Origin: Hominisplanchenecus_A murintestinalis
GTDB lineage: Bacteria > Bacillota > Clostridia > Lachnospirales > Lachnospiraceae
Assembly: GCF_943193015.1 (NCBI RefSeq)
Contig: NZ_CALPCM010000003.1
Coordinates: 78,127-142,126 of the forward strand
Direction: 5' to 3'
DNA length: 64,000 nt
In this document: piece by piece, positions 1-8,284 of the stretch
How positions within the stretch are numbered: position 1 is the stretch's first letter
How the letters are laid out: every line of letters begins with the position of its first letter
The notes under the pieces: model-generated
What the model was told of the DNA's origin: nothing
Seen by the model: only the letters and a program-made list of their open reading frames with translations
The model's database searches: none
Made by a program: the position numbers and the translations under genes

Positions 1-706
1 CGATATGGGGATGCTGGCAATTTTCTGTGCACTGATTGGGGCGAGAGCTTACTATGTGGTTTTTGCATGGGAGAATTATAAAAATAACCTTCTGGAAATC
101 TTTAATTTGCGACATGGCGGCCTGGCGATTTACGGCGGTGTGATTGGAGGGGCTGTGGCAGTCTATATGTTTGCCAGGATGAAAAAGCAGAAATTTCTGC
201 AGCTTGCAGATACGGCGAGTGTGGGGCTGGTTTTGGGGCAGATTATAGGGCGATGGGGCAATTTCTTTAACAGAGAGGCTTTCGGGGGATATACAGATAA
301 TTTGTTTGCCATGCAGCTTCCGCTGGACGCGGTATATTCCTGGGATGTGACGCCAGAGATGATGGAGAATCTGAGGACAGCCGGCGGTGTGCAGTATATT
401 CAGGTACATCCGACCTTTCTTTATGAATCCCTTTGGAATCTCATGGTTCTTGTACTTTTGGCAGTTTACACAAAGCGCAAGAAGTTCGACGGAGAAGTAT
501 TTTGTCTGTATCTGCTGGGATATGGGCTGGGGCGTGCCTGGATTGAAGGACTGCGTACTGACCAGCTTTGGATTCCGGGAACTGAAATACCAGTCTCGCA
601 GGTGCTGGCAGTCGTGTTGGTAGTTGTTTCAGCGGCTATAATCACTGTAAAACGAAGAAAAGCAAAGATAGTGGAAAGCACAGGTGATGAATGTGAAAAG
701 AATTGA
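1..706 (+). CDS. lgt: Prolipoprotein diacylglyceryl transferase, 5' end cut by window
   Basis: Lgt moves diacylglycerol from phosphatidylglycerol to the lipobox cysteine of prolipoproteins in the membrane. The reading frame is open from base 2, so the first membrane segment lies left of the window. Seen here: the RHGGLAIYGG loop and the family signature GRWGNFFNREAFG, then HPTFLYES, a GLGRAWIEGLRTD segment and several hydrophobic helices, ending in a basic tail. About 235 of the usual 270-330 residues are present. It has client lipoproteins in this window, the binding proteins at 15969 and 44313. The stop overlaps the next small gene by 20 bases. Confidence 0.95.
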   Translation, partial: DMGMLAIFCALIGARAYYVVFAWENYKNNLLEIFNLRHGGLAIYGGVIGGAVAVYMFARMKKQKFLQLADTASVGLVLGQIIGRWGNFFNREAFGGYTDNLFAMQLPLDAVYSWDVTPEMMENLRTAGGVQYIQVHPTFLYESLWNLMVLVLLAVYTKRKKFDGEVFCLYLLGYGLGRAWIEGLRTDQLWIPGTEIPVSQVLAVVLVVVSAAIITVKRRKAKIVESTGDECEKN

Positions 707-845
707 AGATTTGAAGATAAGGATTGAAAAAGAGCGTACAAGCCTGAATCAGATGGTAAAAGATAAGAAGGCAGATGAGGCATATCAACAAAGCCTTTTG
801 GTAGATGCCTTGATTGCGGAGTATATTGGACTTACAAATGAATAA
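687..845 (+). CDS. Spo0E-like aspartyl-phosphate phosphatase, 52 residues
   Basis: This short gene starts at ATG 687 inside the end of lgt and stops at TAA 843-845. The product is two predicted helices: an amphipathic N-terminal helix rich in K, R and E (IEDLKIRIEKERTSLNQMV), then a second helix with SLLVDALIAEYI. That is the Spo0E-family S-x-x-x-D signature, and the family's usual length is 50-85 residues. Known members dephosphorylate Spo0A~P and delay sporulation. Assignment rests on motif and length only. The overlap suggests translational coupling to lgt, and a strong terminator follows directly. Confidence 0.72.
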   Translation: MNVKRIEDLKIRIEKERTSLNQMVKDKKADEAYQQSLLVDALIAEYIGLTNE

Positions 846-854
846 ATGTAATAT

Positions 855-897
855 AAAAAACAGGGCGGGCTCCAAAGGGGAGTTCGTCCTGTTTTTT
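855..897 (+). terminator. Rho-independent terminator after lgt / Spo0E-like gene
   Basis: A long stem with G-U pairs (cagggcgggctcc with ggagttcgtcctg) is flanked by an A run and followed by six T. It ends the lgt unit and insulates it from the mraZ promoter. The A and T flanks make it usable on both strands. Confidence 0.88.
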
Positions 898-934
898 ATG
901 TGCCCGGAGACAGCATAATTTTGCAAAGTTTTCC

Positions 935-962
935 TTGTTTTTTGTGAAAAGTATGCTATGAT
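935..962 (+). promoter_or_regulatory. Sigma-A type promoter of the mraZ division operon
   Basis: A -35 box TTGTTT (935-940), 16-base spacer and -10 box TATGAT (957-962) place the start of transcription near 969, immediately before the MraZ repeat boxes. Confidence 0.6.
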
Positions 963-970
963 AGTAACAT

Positions 971-1010
971 AAGTGGTGAAAAGTGGAGGAAGGTGGAGCC
1001 AAATGGGGGC
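971..1010 (+). promoter_or_regulatory. MraZ operator: four tandem 10-bp boxes
   Basis: Four consecutive decamers stand exactly in phase: aagtggtgaa, aagtggagga, aggtggagcc, aaatgggggc. Each carries a (G/A)TGG(T/A/G)G core once per helical turn. MraZ is known to bind arrays of TGG-type repeats with about 10-bp period upstream of its own gene and to control the dcw operon. Here the array overlaps or follows the transcription start, which fits autorepression. Confidence 0.8.
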
Positions 1011-1036
1011 ATCTTCCCAAAAGCAGGTGAGTCGTT

Positions 1037-1468
1037 ATGTTTATGGGAGAATACAATCATAGTATTGATACCAAAGGCAGGCTAATCATCCCTTCCAGAT
1101 TCCGCGAGGAACTGGGCGACGAATTTGTAGTCACGAAAGGGTTAGACGGCTGTCTGTTTGTGTTCCCAAATGACAGATGGGCTGCTTTTGAAGAAAAGCT
1201 GGAAAAATTACCGCTTACAAACAAGAGCGCAAGGCAGTTCTCACGTTTCTTTGTATCGGGCGCTACACCGTGTGAGTTGGACAAGCAGGGGAGGGTTCTC
1301 TTGCCGCAGACGCTGAGGGGATTTGCTTGTCTGGAAAAAGATGTAGTGCTTGCCGGCATGCTGAATCGGATTGAGATCTGGAGTAAGTCTAAATGGATCG
1401 AGAACAGTTCTTACGACGATATGGATGATATCGCAGAGCAGATGACGGATTTAGGTTTAGGCATATAA
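1037..1468 (+). CDS. mraZ: Transcriptional regulator MraZ
   Basis: MraZ is a DNA-binding protein of the AbrB-like swapped-hairpin fold that forms ring oligomers and controls the division/cell-wall cluster. Two copies of the domain are visible: N-terminal YNHSIDTKGRLIIPSRFREELG and C-terminal CELDKQGRVLLPQTLRGFA, each with the D-x-(K/Q)-GR-(L/V) signature. The length of 143 residues is normal. The ATG at 1037 gives the standard MFMGEY start. Its likely operator lies 27 bases upstream, and rsmH follows after 15 bases. Confidence 0.97.
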   Translation: MFMGEYNHSIDTKGRLIIPSRFREELGDEFVVTKGLDGCLFVFPNDRWAAFEEKLEKLPLTNKSARQFSRFFVSGATPCELDKQGRVLLPQTLRGFACLEKDVVLAGMLNRIEIWSKSKWIENSSYDDMDDIAEQMTDLGLGI

Positions 1469-1483
1469 CCTGGGGAGGAAAGT

Positions 1484-2434
1484 ATGGGATTTGAACACAA
1501 ATCTGTCTTATTGGATGAGACAATAGAGGCGCTGGATATCCGGCCGGATGGAATCTATGTGGATGGAACGCTGGGCGGCGGCGGTCATTCTTATGAAATA
1601 TGCAGGAGACTGTCTGATAAAGGACGCCTGATAGGGATTGACCAGGACGCGGCGGCTATCGAGGCTGCAAAAAAGCGCTTAGGGGAGTTTGGAGATAAAG
1701 TAACAGTCATACGCAGCAATTACTGCGATATGCGAAAAGAGTTAGCCGCGATGGGGATTGCGGCAGTAGATGGAATTGTTTTGGATTTGGGAGTATCCTC
1801 CTACCAACTGGATACGGCAGACCGCGGCTTCACTTACAGGGAGGACGCTCCGCTTGATATGCGGATGGATCAGCGTCAGGAGATGACTGCAAGAGATATC
1901 GTGAACGGATACAGTGAGACAGAATTATACCGGATTATCCGGGATTACGGAGAGGACAAGTTTGCGAAGAATATTGCAAAGCACATTGTGAGTGCGAGGC
2001 AGAACAAAGAAATTGAAACGACTGGGGAGTTAATTCAAATAATAAAAGCGGCAATACCGATGAAAATCCGGGCGGTAGGCGGACACCCGGCCAAAAAAAC
2101 ATTCCAGGCGATACGGATTGAACTGAACAGGGAACTGGAGGTTCTGGAAAATTCTCTGGACGGTATGATAGAGTTGCTGAGGGAAAATGGACGCATCTGT
2201 GTGATTACGTTCCATTCCCTGGAGGATAGAATCGTGAAAAACAGTTTCCGCAGGAATGAAAATCCGTGCATATGTCCGAAAAATTTTCCGGTGTGTGTAT
2301 GTGGGAGAGCATCGAAGGGCAGGGTAGTTACCAGGAAGCCTATTGTACCGGGAGTGGCGGAGCTGGAGGAGAATAAGCGGGCAAAGAGTTCAAAGCTGCG
2401 TGTGTTTGAGCGGAGAGCGCCCCTGGAGGCATAG
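1484..2434 (+). CDS. rsmH: 16S rRNA (cytosine(1402)-N(4))-methyltransferase RsmH
   Basis: RsmH (MraW) N4-methylates C1402 of 16S rRNA in the P site using S-adenosylmethionine. The 316-residue product has the [13 protein letters not shown] start, the SAM loop [10 protein letters not shown] near residues 28-37, the [16 protein letters not shown] segment, and the C-terminal [15 protein letters not shown] motif. GGGGAGGAAAG precedes the ATG. It is second in the division operon. Confidence 0.97.
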   Translation: MGFEHKSVLLDETIEALDIRPDGIYVDGTLGGGGHSYEICRRLSDKGRLIGIDQDAAAIEAAKKRLGEFGDKVTVIRSNYCDMRKELAAMGIAAVDGIVLDLGVSSYQLDTADRGFTYREDAPLDMRMDQRQEMTARDIVNGYSETELYRIIRDYGEDKFAKNIAKHIVSARQNKEIETTGELIQIIKAAIPMKIRAVGGHPAKKTFQAIRIELNRELEVLENSLDGMIELLRENGRICVITFHSLEDRIVKNSFRRNENPCICPKNFPVCVCGRASKGRVVTRKPIVPGVAELEENKRAKSSKLRVFERRAPLEA

Positions 2435-2471
2435 GCAGGATGAGGCAGAAGAAGAACCGGGGAGGTAAAAA

Positions 2472-2963
2472 ATGGGGAGAAAAGCAGGATACAGCAAGAA
2501 AGACTATAATTACAGAATGGATTCTTATATAGAAGGAAACGTTGTACGGGTTCCGGAGAGAGAGGAAAATATTCCGCGGAGGAAGGAGAAAGCAAGACCT
2601 TCCGTGAGCAAAAAGACGAGCAGAAACCGTGAAAAGGCATTGCAGCTGAATTTGAAATATGTATTTTTTCTTTTTATAGCAGCTGCAGTTACTGTCTTTG
2701 TGTGCGTAGGGTATCTGCAGCCTCAGGCTGATAATACAGCTTACAGGAAGAGGATTGCAGCTCTGGAGAGCCAGATTTCCAAGCTTAAAATGGAGAATGA
2801 TGCTGCTTATGAAAAAGCGGCGGCTTCCGTGGACCTAGATGAAGTAAAGAATATTGCGATTAGCAAGTTTGGGATGATATATGCAAATCAGGGACAGATT
2901 ATTACATATGATGTGCAGGACAGTGATTATGTCCGCCAGTATGATGATGTCCCCATAGAGTAG
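2472..2963 (+). CDS. ftsL: FtsL-like septum protein
   Basis: A bitopic membrane protein of 163 residues: a basic cytoplasmic N-terminus of about 58 residues, one transmembrane helix (about 60-82, YVFFLFIAAAVTVFVCVGYL), then a coiled coil (RIAALESQISKLKMENDAAYEKA) outside. FtsL/DivIC proteins bridge DivIB to the FtsW-PBP synthase. Sequence is poorly conserved in the family, so the call rests on topology, length and position between rsmH and a division PBP. GGGGAGG lies 5-10 bases before the ATG. Confidence 0.8.
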   Translation: MGRKAGYSKKDYNYRMDSYIEGNVVRVPEREENIPRRKEKARPSVSKKTSRNREKALQLNLKYVFFLFIAAAVTVFVCVGYLQPQADNTAYRKRIAALESQISKLKMENDAAYEKAAASVDLDEVKNIAISKFGMIYANQGQIITYDVQDSDYVRQYDDVPIE

Positions 2964-2974
2964 CAGGTGAGAAT

Positions 2975-5335
2975 GTGGCAGGAAGAAAAAAGAGAAAAGA
3001 TAGGAAATTTACAAAAAAAATGCAGATAAAGCTGATGGTTTTGTTTGCATTTATTTTATTCATTTTAGTAGGGTTAAATATTAAGATTGCGCTTATTACA
3101 GCAAAGAGCGGCGATACTTATACGAAGCAGGTACTGTCCCAGCAGCAATATGACAGCCGGGCGATTCCTTACCGCCGGGGAGATATCCAGGATACCAACG
3201 GAAATGTGCTGGCTCAGAGTGAGAAAGTCTATAACGTAGTTATGGACTGCCTGGAACTAAATAACGGAAAAGGGTTTCTGGAACCCACGGTTCATGCACT
3301 GGTGGAGATTTTTGAACTGGACGAGGCGGATATCAGAAAGCGGCTGACAGATGAGAACACGAAAACAAGCCAGTACCAGGTTTTGGCGCGGGGGATTACT
3401 CTTGAAAAAAAGAAAGCCTTTGAGGAGTATGCATCACCAGGAGAAAATTCGGGGCTGTCGAAGGAAGAAATCGAAAAAAGGCAGAAAATCCAGGGGGTCT
3501 GGTTTGAGGAGTATTATATACGGAAGTATCCGATGAATACAATGGCAAGCAATGTCATAGGTTTTTCTAATAATGCGAATGACGGTATTTGTGGACTAGA
3601 GGCATATTATTCTGATGTACTGAACGGTGTCAACGGCAGGGAGTACGGATATTTGAACGAAGACTCAGAGCTGAAACGCACAGTAATTGAACCGGAACAT
3701 GGAAATACGATTGTCACTACCCTGGATGTGAATATTCAGGAAATCGTGGAAAAGTATATTCAGGAATTTGATGAAGAGTATGTGTCAGATACGTCCGGGG
3801 AATTGGAGGGAAAGGGCAGTAAGAATACGGGGGTTATCGTAGGTAACCCGAATACGGGTGAAATTTATGCGATGGCCAGTAATCATGGATTTGATTTGAA
3901 TAATCCGCAGGATATGAGCAGGCTGTATACAAAGGAAGAACTTGAGGCAGAAATAGATCAGAGGGTTGAGAAGAAGAGGGCAGAAGAAGAAAAAAAGGCA
4001 GAAGAGAGGGAAAAAGCAGAATCGGAAGGACAGACAACAGAAACGGAGACGGAAGCAGCCGCAGAAACAGATGCAGAAACCGGAAAAAAGTTGACTGCTG
4101 AGCAAAAGGTTGAAAAGGAGAGGAACGAGTTCCGTTCTCAGATTATGAATGAGATGTGGAGCAACTTCTGTGTGTCAGATGCATTTGAACCCGGTTCTAC
4201 GTTTAAACCAATTACGGTATCTTCCGCGTTGGAAACAGGAGCGCTTACCGGAGATGAAATGTTTATCTGTGACGGCGGAAGACAGGTTGCAGACTGGAAA
4301 ATCAAGTGCGACAATATCTATGGACATGGGGAAGAAACTGTGATTGACGCTATTAAGAATTCCTGTAACGATGCGTTGATGGAAATAGGGTTTCGGCTGG
4401 GAGTCGAAAATTTCTGCAAATACCAGAGGCTGTTCAATTTTGGGCGTGTTACGGGAATAGACCTTCCGAACGAAAGCACAGGGAATGTTTATACAAGGGA
4501 AGGGATGCATGAGGTAGAGCTAGCTACAAACAGTTTTGGACAGGGATTTACATGTACGATGGTACAGGAGTTTGCAGCATTTTCAGCAGTTGTAAACGGC
4601 GGTTACTATTATCAGCCGCATTTGGTAAGGCAGGTGTTGGATGCAAATGGAGGAGTGGCGAAAAGTGTGGAACCGCTGCTGATGCTCCAGCCGATTTCAG
4701 CCAGGACATCTTCGATACTCAGGGAAGCACTGGAGGCAGGAGTGCGGGAAGGTACGGGAAGAAAGGCGAAAGTTCCGGGCTACCGGGTAGGCGGAAAAAC
4801 AGGAACGGCAGAAAAGATTAATCCGGAGACAGGAAAGCGGTGGGAAGGGAAATATCTGGTTTCTTTCATCGGATGCGTTCCAATAGATGATCCGCAGGTG
4901 GTTATTTATGTAGTTGTGGATGAGCCGAATGTGGCTGACCAGTCTACCGGCGGATATGCCCATATCATCGCACGAAAAATCCTGCAGGAAATCCTGCCGT
5001 ATCTGAATATTTATCCGACAGAGGAAGTAACAGACGAGGAGCTGAATAACATCGGGATTACAAGAGAAGAAGCCGAAATCGGACGGCAGGTGGAGACACA
5101 GGAGCCAGAGACGGACGAAAATGGAAACGTGATAGAAACAGAGCCGGAGACGGACGAAAATGGAAACGTGATAGAAACTGAACCGGAGACAGACGAAAAC
5201 GGAAACGCTATCCAGGCAGAAGAACAGCCTGCCGATAATCCGGATATCGCTGCGCCGCCCCCGGAGAACGACGGGAATTCTGAAGGAATGGATGGAGCCG
5301 GAGGAGTCACAAGTGAAGATTTAGGGCTGGAATAA
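2975..5335 (+). CDS. Class B penicillin-binding protein, division transpeptidase (FtsI/PbpB-like)
   Basis: A cell-wall transpeptidase that cross-links septal peptidoglycan. The order is: short basic N-terminus, membrane anchor (about 18-42), PBP dimerisation domain starting at IPYRRGDIQDTNGNVLA, then the transpeptidase domain with S408-TFK (active serine), S463-C-N and K608-T-G-T. At 786 residues it is longer than usual. Two additions explain this: a charged E/K/A/T-rich stretch of about 60 residues between the FDLNNP strand and the active serine, and an acidic tail containing three 13-residue repeats. The start is GTG 2975, with AGGTGAGA upstream. A terminator follows. Confidence 0.9.
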   Translation: MAGRKKRKDRKFTKKMQIKLMVLFAFILFILVGLNIKIALITAKSGDTYTKQVLSQQQYDSRAIPYRRGDIQDTNGNVLAQSEKVYNVVMDCLELNNGKGFLEPTVHALVEIFELDEADIRKRLTDENTKTSQYQVLARGITLEKKKAFEEYASPGENSGLSKEEIEKRQKIQGVWFEEYYIRKYPMNTMASNVIGFSNNANDGICGLEAYYSDVLNGVNGREYGYLNEDSELKRTVIEPEHGNTIVTTLDVNIQEIVEKYIQEFDEEYVSDTSGELEGKGSKNTGVIVGNPNTGEIYAMASNHGFDLNNPQDMSRLYTKEELEAEIDQRVEKKRAEEEKKAEEREKAESEGQTTETETEAAAETDAETGKKLTAEQKVEKERNEFRSQIMNEMWSNFCVSDAFEPGSTFKPITVSSALETGALTGDEMFICDGGRQVADWKIKCDNIYGHGEETVIDAIKNSCNDALMEIGFRLGVENFCKYQRLFNFGRVTGIDLPNESTGNVYTREGMHEVELATNSFGQGFTCTMVQEFAAFSAVVNGGYYYQPHLVRQVLDANGGVAKSVEPLLMLQPISARTSSILREALEAGVREGTGRKAKVPGYRVGGKTGTAEKINPETGKRWEGKYLVSFIGCVPIDDPQVVIYVVVDEPNVADQSTGGYAHIIARKILQEILPYLNIYPTEEVTDEELNNIGITREEAEIGRQVETQEPETDENGNVIETEPETDENGNVIETEPETDENGNAIQAEEQPADNPDIAAPPPENDGNSEGMDGAGGVTSEDLGLE
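5102..5218 (+). repeat. Three 39-bp in-frame repeats in the PBP tail
   Basis: Three consecutive 39-base units (5102-5140, 5141-5179, 5180-5218) encode EPETDENGNVIET twice and the diverged EPETDENGNAIQA. The first two differ only in synonymous positions. The tail is acidic and probably disordered outside the membrane. Confidence 0.85.
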
Positions 5336-5349
5336 AGAAGCATACATAA

Positions 5350-5398
5350 CCTCATAAAAGCTGAGATATACTTATAACAAAGCTTTTATGAGGTTTTT
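5350..5398 (+). terminator. Intrinsic terminator between the two PBP genes
   Basis: A perfect 13-bp stem CCTCATAAAAGCT / AGCTTTTATGAGG with an 18-base loop is followed by TTTTT. It lies inside the division cluster, 15 bases after the first PBP gene, and its right arm contains the GAGG that could serve as ribosome-binding site for the next gene. Confidence 0.85.
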
Positions 5399-5402
5399 GT
5401 TT

Positions 5403-7211
5403 ATGAAACTATCATTTTCTGCAAGGCAGAAAGCAGAAGAGGGCGCGCTGCAGAGGATGAAAACATTCCACAAAAAGAAAATCCTGGTGGTTTTTCTCAT
5501 CTGTTTTTCGGTGCTGTCGTTTCTGATTGGAAGACTGGGATTTCTGATGCTCACGCAGTCAGAGTATTACAGCGAGAAAGCAGAGCAGCTTCATGAGAGG
5601 GAAAGAGACATTAAGGCGGCGAGGGGAAAAATTATTGATGCATGCGGGAATGTGCTGGCGGCGAATAAGACAGTGTGTACCATTTCGGTTATCCACAGTC
5701 AGATAAAAGAGCCGGAAAAGATTATTCAGATACTGGCAAAGGAACTGGAGATTCCGGAAGAAGATGTCAGAAAACGTGTGGAAAAGGTTAGCTCTATTGA
5801 ACGGGTAAAAACAAATGTGGAAAAAGAAGTAGGGGACAGAATACGGGAATATGATTTGGCAGGAGTGAAGGTAGATGAGGACTTCAAAAGGTATTATCCA
5901 TATGGTTCACTGGCTTCGAAGGTTTTGGGATTCACAGGGAGCGATAACCAGGGGATTGTCGGGCTGGAGGTAAAGTATGATGAGGTACTGCAGGGAGAAC
6001 CGGGAAAAATCCTGACATTGACGGATGCCCGCGGTGTGGAGCTGCCGGATGCGGGCGAAAGCCGCCAGGAACCGGTAAACGGCAAGAACCTGCATATCAG
6101 CCTGGATGCAAATATCCAGAAGTATGTAGAACAGGCGGCGTACCGGGTGATGCAGCAGAAGCAGGCGGACTCCGTGTCTATTATCCTGATGCGCCCATAC
6201 AATGGGGAAATCCTGGCGATGGTGAATGTGCCGGAGTTTGACTTAAATGATCCGTTTACATTAAATACAGACACTTCCGGTATGAGCGCGGAAGAAAAGC
6301 AGGATGCGCTGAACCGTATGTGGCGGAATGGCTGCATTAACGATACTTATGAGCCGGGGTCTACGTTTAAAATCATAACGGCTGCCGCTGGGCTGGAGGA
6401 AGGCGTGGTTTCTTTAAAAGACAGATTTAGCTGTCCTGGTTTTAAAATCGTGGAGGACAGGCGCATACGCTGCCATAAAGTCGGCGGACACGGTGCGGAG
6501 GATTTTGTACAGGGGACGATGAACTCCTGTAATCCGGTATTTATCGAAGTAGGGCTGCGATTGGGGATTGATAACTATTATCACTATTTTGAAAAGTTTG
6601 GACTGAAAGGAAAGACAGGAGTAGACCTTCCGGGGGAGGCCGCTACTATCATGCATAAGAAAGAAAATATGGGGCAGGTAGAGCTGGCGACAGTTTCTTT
6701 TGGCCAGTCGTTCCAGATTACTCCGATGCAGCTGATTACTACGGCAAGTTCTATTATTAATGGAGGACGGAGGATTACGCCTCATTTTGGTGTGGAAGTG
6801 AGGGATGACGAGGGAACCCTGTATGAAAAGCTGCAGTATCCGCTGGGAGACCAGATTGTATCAGAGGGGACTTCAGAGACTATGCGCTACATATTGGAAC
6901 AGGTAGTGGATGGAGGTTCGGGAAAAAATGCGTTTCTTGAAGGGTATCATATTGGAGGGAAAACGGCTACTTCAGAGACACTTCCGCGAAGCGCAAACAA
7001 ATATATATCCTCGTTTTTAGGATTTGCACCGGCATCAAATCCGCAGGTAATCGGGCTGTGTGTTATCAATAATCCACAGGGGCTGTATTATGGGGGAATT
7101 ATTGCGGCGCCGGTAATACAGGATATTTACAAGAACATCCTTCCCTATCTGGGAGTGGAAAATGACGCTCCGGAAAGCACTGAAGAGGAAACTGAGGCAA
7201 ATAATGGTTGA
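5403..7211 (+). CDS. spoVD: Class B penicillin-binding protein, SpoVD-like
   Basis: The second transpeptidase of the cluster resembles SpoVD, the class B PBP for spore cortex synthesis, although a vegetative role is possible. An N-terminal membrane anchor (KILVVFLICFSVLSFLIGRLGFLM) is followed by the dimerisation domain (RDIKAARGKIIDACGNVLAAN) and transpeptidase domain with S320-TFK and S375-C-N. The third motif reads K520-T-A-T rather than KTG-T. No PASTA domain is present. The start is uncertain: ATG 5403 has GAGG nine bases upstream but inside the terminator stem; ATG 5457 (MKTFHKKK) gives a more usual N-terminus but a poorer site. Confidence 0.88.
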   Translation: MKLSFSARQKAEEGALQRMKTFHKKKILVVFLICFSVLSFLIGRLGFLMLTQSEYYSEKAEQLHERERDIKAARGKIIDACGNVLAANKTVCTISVIHSQIKEPEKIIQILAKELEIPEEDVRKRVEKVSSIERVKTNVEKEVGDRIREYDLAGVKVDEDFKRYYPYGSLASKVLGFTGSDNQGIVGLEVKYDEVLQGEPGKILTLTDARGVELPDAGESRQEPVNGKNLHISLDANIQKYVEQAAYRVMQQKQADSVSIILMRPYNGEILAMVNVPEFDLNDPFTLNTDTSGMSAEEKQDALNRMWRNGCINDTYEPGSTFKIITAAAGLEEGVVSLKDRFSCPGFKIVEDRRIRCHKVGGHGAEDFVQGTMNSCNPVFIEVGLRLGIDNYYHYFEKFGLKGKTGVDLPGEAATIMHKKENMGQVELATVSFGQSFQITPMQLITTASSIINGGRRITPHFGVEVRDDEGTLYEKLQYPLGDQIVSEGTSETMRYILEQVVDGGSGKNAFLEGYHIGGKTATSETLPRSANKYISSFLGFAPASNPQVIGLCVINNPQGLYYGGIIAAPVIQDIYKNILPYLGVENDAPESTEEETEANNG

Positions 7212-7293
7212 TTAATGGGGCGAAAAGAATTATACTAATACCAAATGTGCGGAGAAAAACGGCACACTTGAATAAAAAGCGAAGAGGTGCGAA

Positions 7294-8262
7294 ATGATTT
7301 TAGGTACAGAAGTAGTAATTCCATTGCTGACAGCATTCGCAATCAGCGTAGCATTGAGTCCCTTTGTGATTCCGTTTCTGCGGAGACTGAAGATAGGACA
7401 GACAGAGAGGAAGGAGGGAGTACAGTCCCATCTGAAAAAGGCCGGGACCCCGACTATGGGCGGACTGATTATCCTGATGGTGATCGTAGTGACCTCCCTG
7501 CTCTTTATCAGGCAGTATCCCAATATTGTTCCGGTACTCTTTCTGACTGTGGGGTTTGGGATTATCGGTTTTCTGGATGACTATCTGAAAGTCGTAATGA
7601 AGCGTTCAGACGGGCTGTACCCGATGCAGAAGATGGCGGGGCAGATTGTTGTGACGACGGTATTCCTGGCATACATGCTGATGGTGGACGATAGTTTTCT
7701 TACCGTGCTGATTCCATTTAGCGGCGGGGAGTATTTTGACTGTAAGTGGATTACCGTGCCGCTTGTGTACATAGCAGTAATCGGAACTGTGAACGGCGTA
7801 AACTTTACGGACGGGCTGGATGGCCTGGCTACCGGAGTTACGGTGATGGTGGCGGTATTTTTCACCGTGGTTTCTGCGGTATTCGGGGGAGGGATCGAAC
7901 CGATTACGGCTGCAGTGACGGGCGCGCTGCTAGGATTTTTGCTTTTTAATGTGCACCCGGCACAGGTGTTTATGGGTGATACCGGTTCCCTGGCTCTGGG
8001 AGGTTTTGTGGCCGGAAGCGCATATATCCTCAGGATTCCGTGGATTATTGTGATTGTAGGGCTGATCTATCTGGTCGAGGTACTTTCTGTCATGATCCAG
8101 GTGACGTATTTTAAGAAAACAGGCGGAAAAAGATTCTTTAAAATGGCGCCTATTCATCATCATTTTGAACTCTGCGGTTGGTCTGAGACAAGGGTCGTGA
8201 CGGTATTTACCGTGATTACGGCGCTGCTGTGTATGGCGGGGCTTATGATATTGTCCTACTAA
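7294..8262 (+). CDS. mraY: Phospho-N-acetylmuramoyl-pentapeptide transferase MraY
   Basis: MraY makes lipid I from UDP-MurNAc-pentapeptide and undecaprenyl phosphate at the inner membrane face. The 322-residue product has about ten membrane helices. Visible motifs: KKAGTPTMGG, the aspartate pair FLDDYLK, NFTDGLDGLA, FMGDTGSLALGG and the APIHHHFELCGW loop. ATG 7294 follows GAAGAGGTGCGAA. murD follows after 22 bases. Confidence 0.98.
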   Translation: MILGTEVVIPLLTAFAISVALSPFVIPFLRRLKIGQTERKEGVQSHLKKAGTPTMGGLIILMVIVVTSLLFIRQYPNIVPVLFLTVGFGIIGFLDDYLKVVMKRSDGLYPMQKMAGQIVVTTVFLAYMLMVDDSFLTVLIPFSGGEYFDCKWITVPLVYIAVIGTVNGVNFTDGLDGLATGVTVMVAVFFTVVSAVFGGGIEPITAAVTGALLGFLLFNVHPAQVFMGDTGSLALGGFVAGSAYILRIPWIIVIVGLIYLVEVLSVMIQVTYFKKTGGKRFFKMAPIHHHFELCGWSETRVVTVFTVITALLCMAGLMILSY

Positions 8263-8284
8263 GTCAGGAAACAGGAGGGAAAAA

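Noticed and set aside
971..1010. CRISPR-like or satellite reading of the 10-bp repeats
   Set aside because: Units are too short and lack spacers; position upstream of mraZ explains them as MraZ boxes.
5341..5348. CATACATA resembling a sigma-E -10 box before spoVD
   Set aside because: No matching -35 element 14-15 bases upstream, and the terminator would lie immediately downstream.
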